Source: Dimargaris cristalligena (Eukaryota > Kickxellomycota > Dimargaritomycetes > Dimargaritales > Dimargaritaceae). Taken from it: a stretch of 11,697 nucleotides of DNA. The stretch spans positions 1 to 11,697 of the forward strand of contig JANBQC010000755.1 in assembly GCA_027576995.1 (NCBI GenBank). The letters run 5' to 3'. Numbering within the stretch: position 1 is the stretch's first letter; the number at the start of each line of letters is the position of its first letter. Positions 10,201-11,697 of the stretch are shown here, piece after piece. Position numbers and translations under genes: made by a program. Under the pieces are notes generated by a model. It was not told where the DNA came from. It worked only from the letters and a program-made list of their open reading frames with translations, and did no database searches.

Positions 10201-10361
10201 TCACACTTTCCAACCTTCAATCTATTGAAATGCTAATTGCCGGAATAGAATCGACTATACCGCTGGCTTCCCTCAATTTGCCAGGCACCCCAGTAAGGCG
10301 AGTAGGGTTGTCACGACGTCGACCGGGTGGTCCCAAATTACACGCATACTTAAAAGAATAG
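7243..10361 (+). CDS. RAD51AP1-like: RAD51AP1-like recombination factor, seven-exon model (682 aa)
   Basis: Proposed exons: 7243-7277, 7443-7540, 7724-7829, 8041-9676, 9854-9866, 10010-10057, 10249-10361. The total is 2049 nt, a multiple of three, starting ATG and ending TAG, with GT-AG introns and branch-like TGCTAAC, TACTAA and TGCTAAT. Three motifs occur in the RAD51AP1 order: a basic then YS then acid/Ser patch (RKRKAGDYSYED...SDADF, residues 12-32); a UIM-like helix (DDDLELAIRLSLIEAE, about 92-107, Ala98 and Ser102 in consensus spacing), equivalent to the DLEVALALS segment of human RAD51AP1; and a C-terminal RVGLSRR...PKLH, equivalent to the RAD51-interacting LRLGLSR...KPLHP. Between them is a long Ser/Pro/Thr-rich, probably disordered region and an acidic stretch (about 525-567). 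RAD51AP1 binds RAD51 and DNA and stimulates strand pairing in the nucleus. Human RAD51AP1 is about half this length. The motifs convince me; exact junctions need transcripts. Confidence 0.72.
9854..9866 (+). other. Predicted 13-nt micro-exon of the RAD51AP1-like gene
   Basis: TCTAATGGGTCAG lies between a pyrimidine-rich acceptor (CCTTCCTAG) and a perfect donor (CAG/GTAAGT). Exon 4 ends in phase 0 at 9676 and the next exon (10010-10057) needs phase 1 to reach the C-terminal RVGLSRR frame. Thirteen nucleotides supply exactly that shift. Skipping it would put the C-terminal exon out of frame. Confidence 0.55.
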
Positions 10362-11197
10362 TGGAACCATCAGAATAACAAGCAACCCATACATATTCCC
10401 TTATATTTTGAAATAAATTAGTATGAAATAATCAGATATAGCATATATACGCTCCCTTCTGGGTTAGAGAAAGATTGATTTGAACAATCATTAACTATAA
10501 TTTAAATAGATTCTGTAGTTAAGAGAAGTAAAGGTAAAACTGTGGCCACATATAATATATTGCAACTATATTAGTTAATATAATTAACCGCTCCAGTCAA
10601 AATGGTTCTGCCTATTTAATCTCAAAAAAAAAAAAAAAAAAAGTGGCTAAATGACCATAAGTAGTGGCGTAATGGGCAATATTTAAAGGATATTTGGCCT
10701 AACAGGCCAGCTCCTTGCTATGTAGAAGTATAGGTAAGAGAGGTATATGGTAAAATATGAAGTATTGGAGAAATGTGCGATGTATCATTGTATATGAAAA
10801 AAAATAACCCGATATGGGAGTAGTTCAACAAGGCTGTATAACGAAAAATCCATTTGATGAGGCAAGTACTACTGGTTGAAAATAAACATCCCACCAATTT
10901 TCCCATACACATATCGGTTAAACCCTTATACAACCAAACTGAACTTTACCCATATCTAGATTCATCTCTGTTAAGCCAAACTAGACTTGTCCTTCAGTAA
11001 AAAGAAGCGACCGTCGAGATGCCCCATAGAACCATTACTTTACAGCATATTTAAGAAGGAAGGCACAATAATGTAGGGCTGGTCCCATAATACCATAGTC
11101 CAACAGATATCAGGGAATCTGGAAGGAATAAAAAACATATAGTCCAAAGCATTAAATATTGTTTTGGCGACATATTTGATACCAAAGTTACCAGTAT
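10362..11197. other. AT-rich subterminal interval
   Basis: About 840 bp between the RAD51AP1-like stop codon and the right repeat, with no supportable gene. It is strongly AT-rich from about 10390 to 10610. It contains a 19-base A run (10624-10642) and a short palindrome (GTTAAT at 10574-10579 mirrored by ATTAAC at 10583-10588). Open frames here are short and low-complexity. It should include the 3' end of the RAD51AP1-like transcript. Confidence 0.55.
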
Positions 11198-11697
11198 CGT
11201 AGCTAGGATTAACTTACCAATGGCTAATGTAAGAATGGCACCATTACAATGAAGGACCGGTGGATACAGCTGTGAAGGCATTTATTTTTAATCCAACATG
11301 AATTAACGTACACAGTTTTCAAGCTAATAGACAGAAATGAATAGAAAATTGTATGGTGGTTGAATAGGCTCGCCAGTGACAGGGGTAGTAGCCTACCATT
11401 TGGAAGGAATGTTAAGAAGTAGACTGATAATGGGAAAACGTCTAGAAGGCAGGAATGGGTAGACACTGGCACTCTGCCGAAGGATTGTATGGAATAGGTG
11501 GGATAAGCAGAGGTTGAGCATTGCCAAGGCTATAAATTAATAAGGCACACCATGGTCCATCGGACTGGGCATACGGGATTGGCATGGGTGTACGTCCAAT
11601 GCCTGGTAGTCATATAATTAGGACGTAACAGAGTAGCCACATATAGGCCCACTGTCTCAACGATTACCCGGGAGTTATTTTTGGCAGGATATGAAGC
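11198..11697 (-). repeat. Right terminal inverted repeat
   Basis: Read on the minus strand from 11697, this repeats the left end: 77 bases identical (11697-11621), then a diverged match to about 11198. Conserved inner blocks mirror those on the left, for example ATACAATCCT at 11487-11478 and ATTCCTTCCA at 11407-11398. The open frames on the minus strand here (11224-11472, 11051-11281) follow the repeat and show no protein-level conservation beyond the nucleotide match. Confidence 0.9.

Larger units (their letters stand above)
1..11697. mobile_element. Putative large TIR-bounded element, no recognised transposase
   Basis: The first and last 77 bases are exact reverse complements, starting at the very first and last base of the window, and a weaker inverted match continues inward to about 500 bases. 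Between the repeats lie an intact Crh glycosidase gene, a dead eIF2B-alpha gene, unidentified degenerate coding sequence and a RAD51AP1-like gene. Reading both strands I see no DDE transposase, tyrosine recombinase, Helitron helicase, reverse transcriptase or family-B polymerase. Long TIRs with host genes inside are known from Pack-MULE-like and other cargo-carrying DNA transposons, but the tip (GCTTCATATCCTGCC) does not let me name a superfamily. Target-site duplications would lie outside the window. The alternative is two inverted copies of a dispersed repeat that happen to flank normal genes. Confidence 0.5.

Noticed and set aside
10624..10642. Poly(A) run as the tail of a retroelement
   Set aside because: There is no reverse-transcriptase remnant, no target duplication visible around it and no coding sequence ending before it on the same strand. 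It may be a simple homopolymer.
1..11697. Linear mitochondrial plasmid or Polinton-like virus because of the terminal repeats
   Set aside because: There is no DNA or RNA polymerase, integrase or capsid gene, and the genes have nuclear spliceosomal introns and host functions.

Overview
The window looks like nuclear DNA of a fungus. It has a Crh-type cell-wall glycosidase with a signal peptide and a GPI-type tail, and genes cut by short GT-AG introns with fungal-style branch sites (TGCTAAT, TACTAA). The lineage is probably early-diverging rather than yeast-like, because one gene resembles RAD51AP1, which is not known from model yeasts. That placement is inference.

The dominant structure is at the ends. 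Bases 1-77 are a perfect inverted copy of 11621-11697. Beyond the tips the match continues inward, decaying, to about base 500 (mirrored at about 11198). By hand count, identity is about 65% at 78-117, 83% at 181-240, 72% at 241-300 and 68% at 301-360, then it fades. The 11.7 kb therefore looks like one large unit with terminal inverted repeats (TIRs). I found no transposase, integrase, polymerase or other mobility gene, so it is either a non-autonomous element carrying host-type genes or ordinary genes trapped between two inverted repeat copies.

Layout: left TIR (1 to ~500); gene-poor DNA (to ~2600); promoter-like region with a palindromic double CCAAT and a TATA box; intact Crh/GH16 gene (3144-4256, +); short spacer; a decayed eIF2B-alpha (GCN3) gene on the minus strand (about 6309 down to 4704) with two in-frame stops and a +1 frameshift; further degenerate minus-strand coding sequence of unknown identity (about 7130-6330); a seven-exon gene on the plus strand (7243-10361) whose N-terminal motif, UIM-like helix and C-terminal motif match RAD51AP1 in order; AT-rich subterminal DNA with a 19-A run; right TIR (to 11697).

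The genes do not form an obvious pathway (cell wall, translation initiation, recombinational repair). Two look intact and one is clearly dead. The points most worth follow-up are the TIR unit itself and the RAD51AP1-like gene, including a predicted 13-nt micro-exon.
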